From positions 1-51,113 of the forward strand of contig CAYXBP010000012.1 in the NCBI GenBank assembly GCA_964463355.1: a stretch of DNA of 51,113 nucleotides, given 5' to 3'. Below are positions 17,563 to 24,527 of the stretch, piece after piece. Numbering within the stretch: position 1 is the first letter of the stretch; each line of letters opens with the position of its first letter. Position numbers and translations under genes: made by a program. Below the pieces are notes generated by a model. That model had not been told where the DNA came from. It did not search any database and worked only from the letters and a program-made list of their open reading frames with translations. This DNA is from Firm-04 sp964463355. Lineage in GTDB: Bacteria > Bacillota > Clostridia > Oscillospirales > Ruminococcaceae.

Positions 17563-17635
17563 TATATTTCTGTCAAAAAATGGGGTGTTTTCGGGAATCC
17601 AGTTTTGAAAATAGCAAATAATTGGAATAGTTTCC

Positions 17636-17692
17636 AAAAAAGCACGAATATGCCTCGACTTGTTGGTCATATTCACGAATATCTTCGTGCTT
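17636..17692. repeat. nested inverted repeat in the intergenic region
   Basis: AAGCACGAA (17640-17648) pairs with TTCGTGCTT (17684-17692), and GAATATG pairs with CATATTC inside it. CACGAATAT also occurs twice as a direct repeat. On the minus strand a run of T residues follows, so it could be a terminator. It could instead be an operator, 70-120 bases upstream of the flavodiiron promoter. Confidence 0.4.
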
Positions 17693-17764
17693 CCTGCATT
17701 GTTTTGTGCGATACAGGAATCATTCACGCTATAATAGGGCAGACTGAATATCACTGGAATTGAC

Positions 17765-17793
17765 TTGCCTTTTGCATAGAATTATGGTATAAT
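17765..17793 (+). promoter_or_regulatory. promoter of the oxygen-detoxification operon
   Basis: TTGCCT (17765-17770), 17 bases, TATAAT (17788-17793) with TGG just before it (extended -10). It lies about 50 bases ahead of the flavodiiron protein gene. Confidence 0.65.
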
Positions 17794-17845
17794 GTTGTGT
17801 GCAAGGGCAAGTGCCCAATCATAATCAACAAAGGAGGAATTTCCG

Positions 17846-19636
17846 ATGCATATTACGGATGATATTCGCTATATTGGCGTAAATGACCACAAGATTGATC
17901 TGTTTGAAGGACAGTATACCGTGCCCAACGGCATGGCATACAACTCGTACGTGATCTTGGATGAGAAAATCGCTGTGATGGATTCTGTAGATGCTGCCTT
18001 TACCCATGAGTGGCTGGACAATCTTCAGAACATACTGAGCGGCAGAACACCTGATTATCTTGTGGTACAGCACATGGAGCCGGATCATTCTGCTAATATT
18101 ATGCAGTTTGCAAAGACATTTCCTGATGCAAAAATCGTTTCCTCTGTCAAGGCATTCAGCATGATGCAGAATTTCTTCGGCACCGATTTTGCTGACCGTC
18201 GCGTGATTGTTGGAGAGGGCGATACGCTGGAACTTGGTAGGCATACACTGCGTTTTGTGGCTGCTCCCATGGTGCATTGGCCCGAAGTACTTGTGACCTA
18301 TGACAGCATAGATAAGGTGTTGTTTTCCGCTGATGGCTTTGGCAAATTCGGTGCGCTGGATGTGGAGGAGGACTGGGCTTGCGAAGCAAGACGTTATTAT
18401 ATCGGCATTGTGGGCAAATACGGCGTGCAGGTGCAAGCTCTGCTGAAAAAAGCCGCAGCACTGGATATCAAGATCATCTGTCCTCTGCACGGCCCTGTAC
18501 TGCGTGAGAATCTTGGCTATTACCTGAATCTTTATAATACATGGTCAAGCTATCAACCCGAGGATGACGGTATTGTTATTGCATATACCTCAGTATACGG
18601 CAATACCCGCAGGGCGGTTATGCAGCTTGCAGAGAAACTGCGTGCAAACGGCTGTCCCAAGGTTGTTGTTAACGATCTGGCGCGCTGCGATATGGCTGAG
18701 GCAGTGGAGGATGCCTTCCGTTACAGCAAGTTGGTATTGGCAACCACCACCTATAACGCAGAAATCTTTCCCTTTATGCGCGAGTTCATCACGCATTTGA
18801 CCGAGCGCAACTACCAAAACCGTACCGTGGCTTTTATTGAGAATGGCAGCTGGGCACCCTTGGCAGCAAAGATCATGCGTGGTATGCTGGAAAGATCCCG
18901 TAACATTAAGTACGCCGAGAATACCGTGCGCATTCTTTCTGCACTGAACGAGGATAGCACAAAGCAGCTTGATGCTCTGGCTGATGAGCTGACCATGGAG
19001 TATTTGGCGGCGCGTGCTGATCATGAGAATACCAACGATCCGACTGCGCTGCTTCATATCGGATACGGTTTGTATGTGATCACTTCCAACGATGGCAAGC
19101 GTGACAATGGTCTGATCGTCAATACCGTTACACAGGTGACGAACACGCCCAACCGTATCGCGGTGACCATTAACAAGGAAAGCTACTCGCACCATATCAT
19201 CAAGCAGACTGGCATCATGAATGTCAACTGCCTGACTACCGATGCACCATTCTCCGTGTTCGAGCAGTTTGGCTTTCAAAGCGGCAGAAATACCGATAAA
19301 TTTGCAGATACTGATCCGTTGCGTTCTGCAAATGGTTTGGTGTTCCTGTCCAGATATATCAATGCATTCCTGTCGCTCAAAGTGGTGCAGTATGTTGATC
19401 TTGATACCCATGGTATGTTCATTTGCGAAGTCACCGAGGCGCGCACCATCTCCAACGGTGAAACGATGTCCTATACCTACTATCAGGAGAGCGTGAAGCC
19501 CAAGCCTGAAACAGAGGGCAAAAAGGGCTTTGTTTGTAAGGTTTGTGGCTATGTGTATGAGGGCGATACCCTTCCGGAGGATTTTATTTGTCCGCTGTGT
19601 AAGCACGGTGTCGCTGATTTTGAACCGATTCAATAA
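17846..19636 (+). CDS. multidomain flavodiiron protein (FprA) with flavin reductase and rubredoxin domains
   Basis: The 596-residue protein reduces O2 (or NO) to protect anaerobes. Domains in order: a metallo-beta-lactamase-like diiron domain (about 1-245) with H76-x-E78-x-D80-H81; a flavodoxin domain (about 250-395) with the FMN loop TSVYGNTRRA; a flavin-reductase-like domain (about 405-535); and a C-terminal rubredoxin (about 545-592) with CKVCGY and CPLCKHG. The last two correspond to a high-molecular-weight rubredoxin fused to FprA. The chain can therefore take electrons from NAD(P)H through flavin and rubredoxin to the diiron site without separate partners (inference). AAAGGAGG precedes the ATG. 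It leads the operon with rubredoxin and superoxide reductase. Confidence 0.92.
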   Translation: MHITDDIRYIGVNDHKIDLFEGQYTVPNGMAYNSYVILDEKIAVMDSVDAAFTHEWLDNLQNILSGRTPDYLVVQHMEPDHSANIMQFAKTFPDAKIVSSVKAFSMMQNFFGTDFADRRVIVGEGDTLELGRHTLRFVAAPMVHWPEVLVTYDSIDKVLFSADGFGKFGALDVEEDWACEARRYYIGIVGKYGVQVQALLKKAAALDIKIICPLHGPVLRENLGYYLNLYNTWSSYQPEDDGIVIAYTSVYGNTRRAVMQLAEKLRANGCPKVVVNDLARCDMAEAVEDAFRYSKLVLATTTYNAEIFPFMREFITHLTERNYQNRTVAFIENGSWAPLAAKIMRGMLERSRNIKYAENTVRILSALNEDSTKQLDALADELTMEYLAARADHENTNDPTALLHIGYGLYVITSNDGKRDNGLIVNTVTQVTNTPNRIAVTINKESYSHHIIKQTGIMNVNCLTTDAPFSVFEQFGFQSGRNTDKFADTDPLRSANGLVFLSRYINAFLSLKVVQYVDLDTHGMFICEVTEARTISNGETMSYTYYQESVKPKPETEGKKGFVCKVCGYVYEGDTLPEDFICPLCKHGVADFEPIQ

Positions 19637-19657
19637 TAGAAATAGGAGGAAATCGAT

Positions 19658-19816
19658 ATGAAACAGTTTACTTGTGATGCTTGCGGGTGGGTCTACGATG
19701 AGACACAGGGCGTGCCAGAAATGGGGATTGCACCTGGTACCAAGTTTGAAGATTTGCCTGAGGACTTTACCTGCCCTCTGTGCGGCGTTGGCAAGGATAT
19801 GTTCAGCGAGAGTTGA
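19658..19816 (+). CDS. rub: rubredoxin
   Basis: A 52-residue protein starting MKQFTCDACGWVYDE, with CxxCG near residue 6 and CPLCG near residue 40, the two cysteine pairs that hold one iron. The EDLPEDFTCPLC segment is typical of rubredoxin. It is a small cytosolic electron carrier, here placed 21 bases after the flavodiiron gene and 15 bases before superoxide reductase, for which it is the usual electron donor. An AGGAGG site lies eight bases before the ATG. Confidence 0.95.
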   Translation: MKQFTCDACGWVYDETQGVPEMGIAPGTKFEDLPEDFTCPLCGVGKDMFSES

Positions 19817-19831
19817 AAGGAGAAACATACG

Positions 19832-20206
19832 ATGGAATTGCAATTCTTGATTTGTAAGCACTGCGGTAAGATCATTACTGTGCTGAAGGATAGCGATGTG
19901 CCTGTGATGTGCTGCGGACAGAAAATGGAGCAGCTGGTTCCTGGCGTGACCGATGCTGCCCTTGAGAAGCATGTTCCCGTTTATACGGTAGAAGGCAATA
20001 TCGTGCATATCAAAGTCGGCGAAGTGACACATCCCATGACGGATGCGCATCTCATTGAGTGGATTGCCGTACAGACCAATCAGGGCTGCCAGATGAAGTA
20101 TCTTGTACCCGATATTGCGCCGGAGGCTGCTTTTGCACTCTGCAACGGTGAAACTGTGGTTGCTGTTTATGCATATTGCAATCTGCATGGCTTATGGAAG
20201 GCCTGA
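19832..20206 (+). CDS. dfx: desulfoferrodoxin-type superoxide reductase
   Basis: The 124-residue protein reduces superoxide to hydrogen peroxide without making oxygen. The N-terminal desulforedoxin-like part has CKHCG and a later CC pair (Fe-Cys4 center I). The catalytic center II shows the expected His ligands in KHVPVY, VTHPMTDAHLIEWI and the Cys/His pair in CNLHGLWK. Two-iron type (desulfoferrodoxin) rather than neelaredoxin. It ends the operon and is followed by a bidirectional terminator. Confidence 0.95.
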   Translation: MELQFLICKHCGKIITVLKDSDVPVMCCGQKMEQLVPGVTDAALEKHVPVYTVEGNIVHIKVGEVTHPMTDAHLIEWIAVQTNQGCQMKYLVPDIAPEAAFALCNGETVVAVYAYCNLHGLWKA

Positions 20207-20285
20207 TTTGCGTGCGCGTTGATAGCAGCACACGAAGGACGATTCCCGAATGATGGCTAGCACTTGTACCACATAGGGACAAAAC

Positions 20286-20321
20286 AACCCGAAGGACGGT
20301 ATTGAAACTGTCTTTCGGGTT
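20286..20321. terminator. bidirectional terminator between dfx and yebC
   Basis: A ~15-bp stem (AACCCGAA side, TTCGGGTT side) lies between two convergent operons, with GCTTTT following on the plus strand and GTTTTG on the minus strand. Confidence 0.8.
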
Positions 20322-20343
20322 GCTTTTATGTGGTATTTTGGGC

Positions 20344-21081
20344 TTAGTCCTCGTCGGGCATCTCCCAGTTATGCCAAACATTCTGCACATCGTCGTCGTC
20401 CTCCAGATGCTCAAGGAGGAGGTTCATCTTGCGGATGTGTTCCTCATCGGTGAGGGAAACGAAGGTTGAGGGCAGCTGTGCAGCTTCTGCGGAAACTACC
20501 AGATAGCCCTTTGCGGTCAGACCCTCACGCAGTTCGCCCACCATGGAGGGGTCGCAAATGATTTCTACGCTTTCCTCATCAAAGGTCATATCATTGCCGC
20601 CGAGATCCATTACATCTTCTAACACGGTATCCTCGTCCAACTCGCCCTCATGCTCCAGAATGATCACGCCTTTTTCGCTGAACAGGAACGAAACGCAGCC
20701 TGTTGCACCGAGATTGCCGCCGAATTTGTCAAAATAGTGGCGGATATTGCCAGCGGTACGGTTTTTGTTGTCGGTCAGGCATTCTACGATCACCGCCACA
20801 CCGTTGGGACCGTAGCCCTCATAGATCATGGTTTCGTAGTTGTCCTTTTCACCGCCGCCAGCTGCTTTTTTGATCAGTCGGTCGATGTTTTCGTTGGGCA
20901 CATTCTGCGATTTTGCTTTTGCGATCAGATCGCGCAGCTTACTATTGTTATTGGGGTCAGGCCCACCTTCACGGACTACTACAGAGATCTCTCTACCGAT
21001 TTTGGTAAAGATTTTTGCCTTTACAGCATCGGTTGCTTCTTTTTTGCGCTTGATGTTGTTCCATTTGGAATGTCCAGACAT
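20344..21081 (-). CDS. yebC: YebC/PmpR-family protein
   Basis: The 245-residue protein starts MSGHSKWNNIKRKKEATDA, the signature of the YebC/TACO1 family. Members were annotated as transcriptional regulators; recent work supports a role in translation of polyproline stretches. IYEGYGPNGVAVIVECLTDNKNRT and LGATGCVSFLF are also typical. The longer frame adds about 68 unrelated residues. The ATG at 21081 has AAGGAGG eight bases upstream and is therefore the start. It lies 13 bases after the mini-RNase III gene and closes the rplU operon. Confidence 0.92.
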   Translation of the reverse strand: MSGHSKWNNIKRKKEATDAVKAKIFTKIGREISVVVREGGPDPNNNSKLRDLIAKAKSQNVPNENIDRLIKKAAGGGEKDNYETMIYEGYGPNGVAVIVECLTDNKNRTAGNIRHYFDKFGGNLGATGCVSFLFSEKGVIILEHEGELDEDTVLEDVMDLGGNDMTFDEESVEIICDPSMVGELREGLTAKGYLVVSAEAAQLPSTFVSLTDEEHIRKMNLLLEHLEDDDDVQNVWHNWEMPDED

Positions 21082-21094
21082 CGCAAAATCCTCC

Positions 21095-21547
21095 TTATTC
21101 TTGAATATCGGTTGTTTCTGCGGCAGGATCATGCAGCGGCACATCCTGCCAAATGACGGAGAAGATCTCCCGTATGCGCGCTTCACGCCCGCACAGATGC
21201 CAGTAGCCGAACAACGCTTCCAAACCCGTTGCCTTGCGATAATCGGCGGGGGTGGCGTGTTTTGGCACGCTGATGCCTGTTGCATTTCTTCCGCGGCGGA
21301 AGATATCGGCTTCTTCGCTGGTCAGCAACGGCAGAATATGTTCGCTTGCCTTTGCCTGATATGCCGCACGGACTCTTGCGACGGCAGCCTCGTGAAGCTG
21401 TCTTGCGGGGCGATTTGCCTCCAGCAGAATCCGTTCGCGGACTTGTCTTTCGTAAATGCAATCACCGAGAAACGCCAGCGCAAGAGGACTATATTGAGCA
21501 GCGTCCTTTGGGGGCATGGGAATTGCAGCCTGCAGATTATCGCACAT
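21095..21547 (-). CDS. mrnC: mini-ribonuclease III
   Basis: The protein of about 150 residues is an RNase III catalytic domain without a double-stranded RNA-binding domain. The core LAFLGDCIYERQVRERIL contains the conserved Asp and Glu, and VRAAYQAKASEHILPLL and the YRKATGLEALFGYWHL region follow, as in MrnC of Bacillus, which trims 23S rRNA ends. The start is set at ATG 21547, which overlaps the obgE stop; a second in-frame ATG ten codons later (MPPKD) is also possible. In Bacillus mrnC is near cysS, so the link to obgE differs. Confidence 0.88.
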   Translation of the reverse strand: MCDNLQAAIPMPPKDAAQYSPLALAFLGDCIYERQVRERILLEANRPARQLHEAAVARVRAAYQAKASEHILPLLTSEEADIFRRGRNATGISVPKHATPADYRKATGLEALFGYWHLCGREARIREIFSVIWQDVPLHDPAAETTDIQE

Positions 21548-22805
21548 AGTCAAATTCGATACCGCCGATGGAAACGGTATCGCCCTCCTGTACGCCCTTG
21601 TCCTCCAGCGCGCGGATGATGCCACTGCTGATGAGTACGCGCTCGAAGTATTGGAGCGATGACCAGTCATCGGGGTTGATCGTGCGCATGATCGGCTCCA
21701 TAAAGGGTGCCTCGACGTGATACACACCGTCCTCTATGGTAATGGTAAAGCGCTGTTCTTCTTGCGCCAATTGTTCTTCAGAAATGGCTTCAGGTTCAAA
21801 CCGCTTAACGGGAGGCAAAGTTTCCAGCTTTTGCTGAATGGCATAAATCAGCGATTCTGTGCCCTGATTGGTGGCAGCGGAGATCACAAAAAAGGGCAGT
21901 CCTTTTTCCTTGGCGTAGGCACACAAGCGGTCGAGCTGTTCCTCGTCTGCCATATCGGATTTATTTGCGGCGACAATTTGTGGGCAAGCTGCAATGGAGT
22001 CGGAGAAGCGTGCAAGTTCTGCGTTGATTGTTTCAAAATCTACAATGGGATCTCTGCCCTCGCAACCCGAAGCATCCAACACATGAACGATCAAGCGGCA
22101 ACGCTCCACATGGCGCAGAAAGGCGTGACCCAGCCCTGCACCATCGGCAGCACCCTCTATCAGCCCAGGAATATCCGCCATTACAAAAGATTTTTCGGCA
22201 CTGACGCGCACCACGCCCAACACGGGGGTGAGGGTAGTGAAGTGGTAGTTGGCGATTTTTGGCTTTGCCGCTGAAACCACAGAAATCAGCGTAGATTTGC
22301 CCACATTTGGGAATCCCACAAGGCCCACATCGGCAAGCAGCTTCAGTTCCAGCTGCAAATCCCATTTTTCGCCTGGGTAGCCAGGCTTTGCAAAACGGGG
22401 AACCTGTCGGGTAGAGGTTGCAAAGTGCTGATTACCCTTGCCGCCTCTGCCGCCTTTGGCGATGATCACAGGCTCATCGCCCGAAATATCCGCCATGATC
22501 CTACCAGTTTTTGCGTCGCGGATTACCGTTCCGCGGGGCACTTTGATGACCAGATCAGGGGCACTTTTGCCTGTACAGCGTTTAGCTGCGCCGTTTTCGC
22601 CGCGTCCAGCGACATATTTTCGCTGAAAGCGAAAGTCAATCAGTGAGGAGAAATGGTCGTCGGCAACGAAAATGACATCGCCGCCCTTACCGCCGTCGCC
22701 GCCATCTGGGCCACCTGCGGCAACGTATTTTTCACGGTGAAAGCTGACTGCGCCGTCGCCGCCGTCGCCTGCCTCCACGCGAATTTTCGCCTGATCTACA
22801 AACAT
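21537..22805 (-). CDS. obgE: Obg-family GTPase
   Basis: The 422-residue essential GTPase assists 50S subunit assembly and stress signalling. It has the glycine-rich Obg fold at the N-terminus (FVDQAKIRVEAGDGGDGAVSF, GGPDGGDGGKGGDV), the GTPase domain with GFPNVGKST and DIPGLIEGA, NKSD as G4, and a C-terminal OCT domain ending FDYVR. The start is placed at ATG 22805 since AAAGGA lies about eight bases before it; the ATG nine bases earlier touches the ribosome site. Confidence 0.95.
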   Translation of the reverse strand: MFVDQAKIRVEAGDGGDGAVSFHREKYVAAGGPDGGDGGKGGDVIFVADDHFSSLIDFRFQRKYVAGRGENGAAKRCTGKSAPDLVIKVPRGTVIRDAKTGRIMADISGDEPVIIAKGGRGGKGNQHFATSTRQVPRFAKPGYPGEKWDLQLELKLLADVGLVGFPNVGKSTLISVVSAAKPKIANYHFTTLTPVLGVVRVSAEKSFVMADIPGLIEGAADGAGLGHAFLRHVERCRLIVHVLDASGCEGRDPIVDFETINAELARFSDSIAACPQIVAANKSDMADEEQLDRLCAYAKEKGLPFFVISAATNQGTESLIYAIQQKLETLPPVKRFEPEAISEEQLAQEEQRFTITIEDGVYHVEAPFMEPIMRTINPDDWSSLQYFERVLISSGIIRALEDKGVQEGDTVSIGGIEFDYVR

Positions 22806-22841
22806 AAATCCCATCCTTTCGGTATGCGAAGTGACTGCGTG

Positions 22842-22881
22842 TCATAACAAAGAAATCCCCCTGCCGCAACAGCAAGGGGAT
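22842..22881 (-). terminator. intercistronic terminator between rpmA and obgE
   Basis: On the minus strand a ~10-bp stem (ATCCCCTTGC with GCAGGGGGAT) is followed by TTCTTTGTT. It sits between rpmA and obgE, so it may lower obgE expression relative to the ribosomal protein genes. A second small hairpin (CCTTGC/GCAAGG) lies just upstream. Confidence 0.55.
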
Positions 22882-22924
22882 CCTACCTTGCATATCGCAA
22901 GGATCATTGCGCTGGAAAGACTGC

Positions 22925-23209
22925 TTACTGTTCGGTTGCGTAGACACTGACACGCTTGCGGTCACGGCCGTAACGCTCGAACTTCACTGTGCCGTCGATC
23001 TTGGCAAAGAGGGTATCATCGGAACCGATGCCGACATTATTGCCCGGATGAATGTGCGTGCCGCGCTGACGGACAAGAATGTTGCCAGCCAGTACAAACT
23101 GACCATCGCCGCGCTTTACGCCAAGACGCTTTGCTTCGGAATCACGACCGTTCTTGGTAGAACCAACGCCCTTTTTGTGAGCGAAGAACTGCATACTGAT
23201 GCGTAACAT
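22925..23209 (-). CDS. rpmA: ribosomal protein L27
   Basis: The 94-residue 50S protein reaches the peptidyl transferase centre with its N-terminus. It begins MLRISMQFFAHKKGVGSTKNGRDS: the segment up to QFF is the Firmicutes extension that Prp cleaves between Phe and Ala, and the rest matches mature L27. The protease gene prp lies directly upstream, as is usual. Confidence 0.97.
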   Translation of the reverse strand: MLRISMQFFAHKKGVGSTKNGRDSEAKRLGVKRGDGQFVLAGNILVRQRGTHIHPGNNVGIGSDDTLFAKIDGTVKFERYGRDRKRVSVYATEQ

Positions 23210-23258
23210 TTAGGTTGCACCTCCGTTTTCAGAATAGACGGGCCTTCTTTACGCCGAT

Positions 23259-23597
23259 TCAGGGAGCTTCAACGATATCAACAGCGATACCGCCGCGAAA
23301 GTCCTCTGCAAGATTGGTAAAGTGGATCAATAGCCCGTGCAGAAGTTCAGACTGTACAGGTTCCGGTGCTAAAAGCCGAAACGCCAGACGATTCAGGCTG
23401 CCTCGTTCATCAGGCGAGTTGGTGATATCAAGCTGCGCCCCGAAGCATTCTGTTAGTGTATTTGCGGTCAACTGCATGGCAGAGGAAACCGCTGCGCAGA
23501 GAATGCGGGCTTGTTCGCCCTGCTTACCGCTGGCGTGCCCGTTGACAGAGCAGCCCACCAGCTTGCCTTCCTGCTGTTCAAAATACGCGTGAATCAT
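23259..23597 (-). CDS. prp: ribosomal-processing cysteine protease Prp
   Basis: The 112-residue protein removes the N-terminal extension of L27. The catalytic pair is His21 in VNGHASGKQGE and Cys34 in ARILCAAVS, with the family spacing. Found between rplU and rpmA, the conserved Firmicutes position. Confidence 0.93.
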   Translation of the reverse strand: MIHAYFEQQEGKLVGCSVNGHASGKQGEQARILCAAVSSAMQLTANTLTECFGAQLDITNSPDERGSLNRLAFRLLAPEPVQSELLHGLLIHFTNLAEDFRGGIAVDIVEAP

Positions 23598-23612
23598 GGC
23601 TGAAACCTATAC

Positions 23613-23924
23613 TCACTTGTTGATGGCTTCGATCTTGACCTGGGTGAAGGGCTGTCTGTGACCCTGCGCCTTTTTCTGTCCGCATTTGGGCTTGTAGGTC
23701 AACACACGGATCTTTTTGCCCTTGCCGTTTGCAAGAACCGTTGCGGTAACGGTTGCGCCTGCAACAACGGGAGTACCAACAGTGATACCGTCCTCGCTGC
23801 CGATTGCTGCAACCTGATCAAAGGTAACGGTCTGCCCTGCCTCCACATCAAGCTTTTCGATGCGAACGACACTGCCCTCCTCCACCTTCAGCTGCTTTCC
23901 GCCGGTGATGATAACTGCGTACAT
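23613..23924 (-). CDS. rplU: ribosomal protein L21
   Basis: The 103-residue 50S protein begins MYAVIITGGKQLKVEEGS, the standard L21 start, and ends KVKIEAINK-like, with GHRQPFT typical of the family. The longer frame uses an upstream GTG and is rejected, because L21 homologues start at MYAVI and GCAGG lies about eleven bases before this ATG. First gene of the rplU-prp-rpmA-obgE-mrnC-yebC operon. Confidence 0.95.
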   Translation of the reverse strand: MYAVIITGGKQLKVEEGSVVRIEKLDVEAGQTVTFDQVAAIGSEDGITVGTPVVAGATVTATVLANGKGKKIRVLTYKPKCGQKKAQGHRQPFTQVKIEAINK

Positions 23925-24041
23925 GGTTTTTGGCACCTGCCTTTTCCATAATCTCGCTGCGGACGGTGCAGAGTATTGTTATGTTTCGATGCATTTGCAG
24001 CATCGGTAGGCATACTCCGACTTCAACCGTATACAAGCGGC
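23925..24041 (-). promoter_or_regulatory. structured 5' leader of rplU (possible L21 autoregulatory leader)
   Basis: The ~115-nt untranslated leader contains GAGTAT pairing with ATACTC and an inner stem CGATGC/GCATCG, followed by GCAGCGAGA and AAAGGCAGGTGCC near the start codon. Firmicutes rplU genes often carry an L21 leader that binds L21 or L27 for feedback control. I infer the same here but could not verify a covariance match. Confidence 0.55.
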
Positions 24042-24047
24042 TTTTAC

Positions 24048-24076
24048 ATTATACAAGATTTCCACAATTTTGTCAA
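24048..24076 (-). promoter_or_regulatory. promoter of the rplU operon
   Basis: A perfect TTGACA (24071-24076), 17 bases, a perfect TATAAT (24048-24053) on the minus strand. Confidence 0.8.
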
Positions 24077-24442
24077 GAAAATGCCTACGCTGCCATGCAT
24101 AGAATTTTCATGCTGTGTTTTCGCTGGTTTTGTGAATTTTCACCATCCGCAGGTGGTGGATTTGATACCGCTGAGTTGGAATCCGTCACGCAGGATCATA
24201 CCTTCCACATAGCAGCTTGCGCAGTGTGTCGTAGTAGAGCATCCCGCATTTGCGTCGCAGTGGGGTACGGTGTAGCGGCTGCTGTACGGATTTGAGTATT
24301 GTGCTATTTCCTTTGTTAAATTGTTGTGATTCTATTATGCTGCTCAAGCAATCATGCTGTCAGTAAAAATTACGAAGTTGTAATACTTTTTCTCGTAGTC
24401 ATGTACCGATGTGAATTGTCGATGTGAAATTTCAAATCGCTA
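24077..24442. other. gene-free divergent intergenic stretch
   Basis: The region between the rplU and acyl-CoA synthetase promoters holds no frame with a ribosome site or recognisable protein. I see no tRNA, hairpin with T-tract or repeat in it. Confidence 0.5.
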
Positions 24443-24471
24443 TTGACTTTGCTGCTTTTATGTGCTAAAAT
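24443..24471 (+). promoter_or_regulatory. promoter of the acyl-CoA synthetase gene
   Basis: TTGACT, 17 bases, TAAAAT, about 57 bases upstream of the start codon. Confidence 0.6.
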
Positions 24472-24527
24472 GATGGAAGAGGCAAAACAACTCGAAAAAA
24501 GTAGATTACCGAAAGGAAGTTATCCAT

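Noticed and set aside
17381..17565. 6S RNA
   Set aside because: The segment forms several separate hairpins rather than one long rod with a central bubble.
18590..20188. 532-residue open frame antisense to the flavodiiron operon
   Set aside because: It covers three well-supported genes on the other strand and shows no protein features.
24081..24300. small frames in the rplU-acyl-CoA synthetase gap
   Set aside because: No ribosome sites and no recognisable protein pattern.
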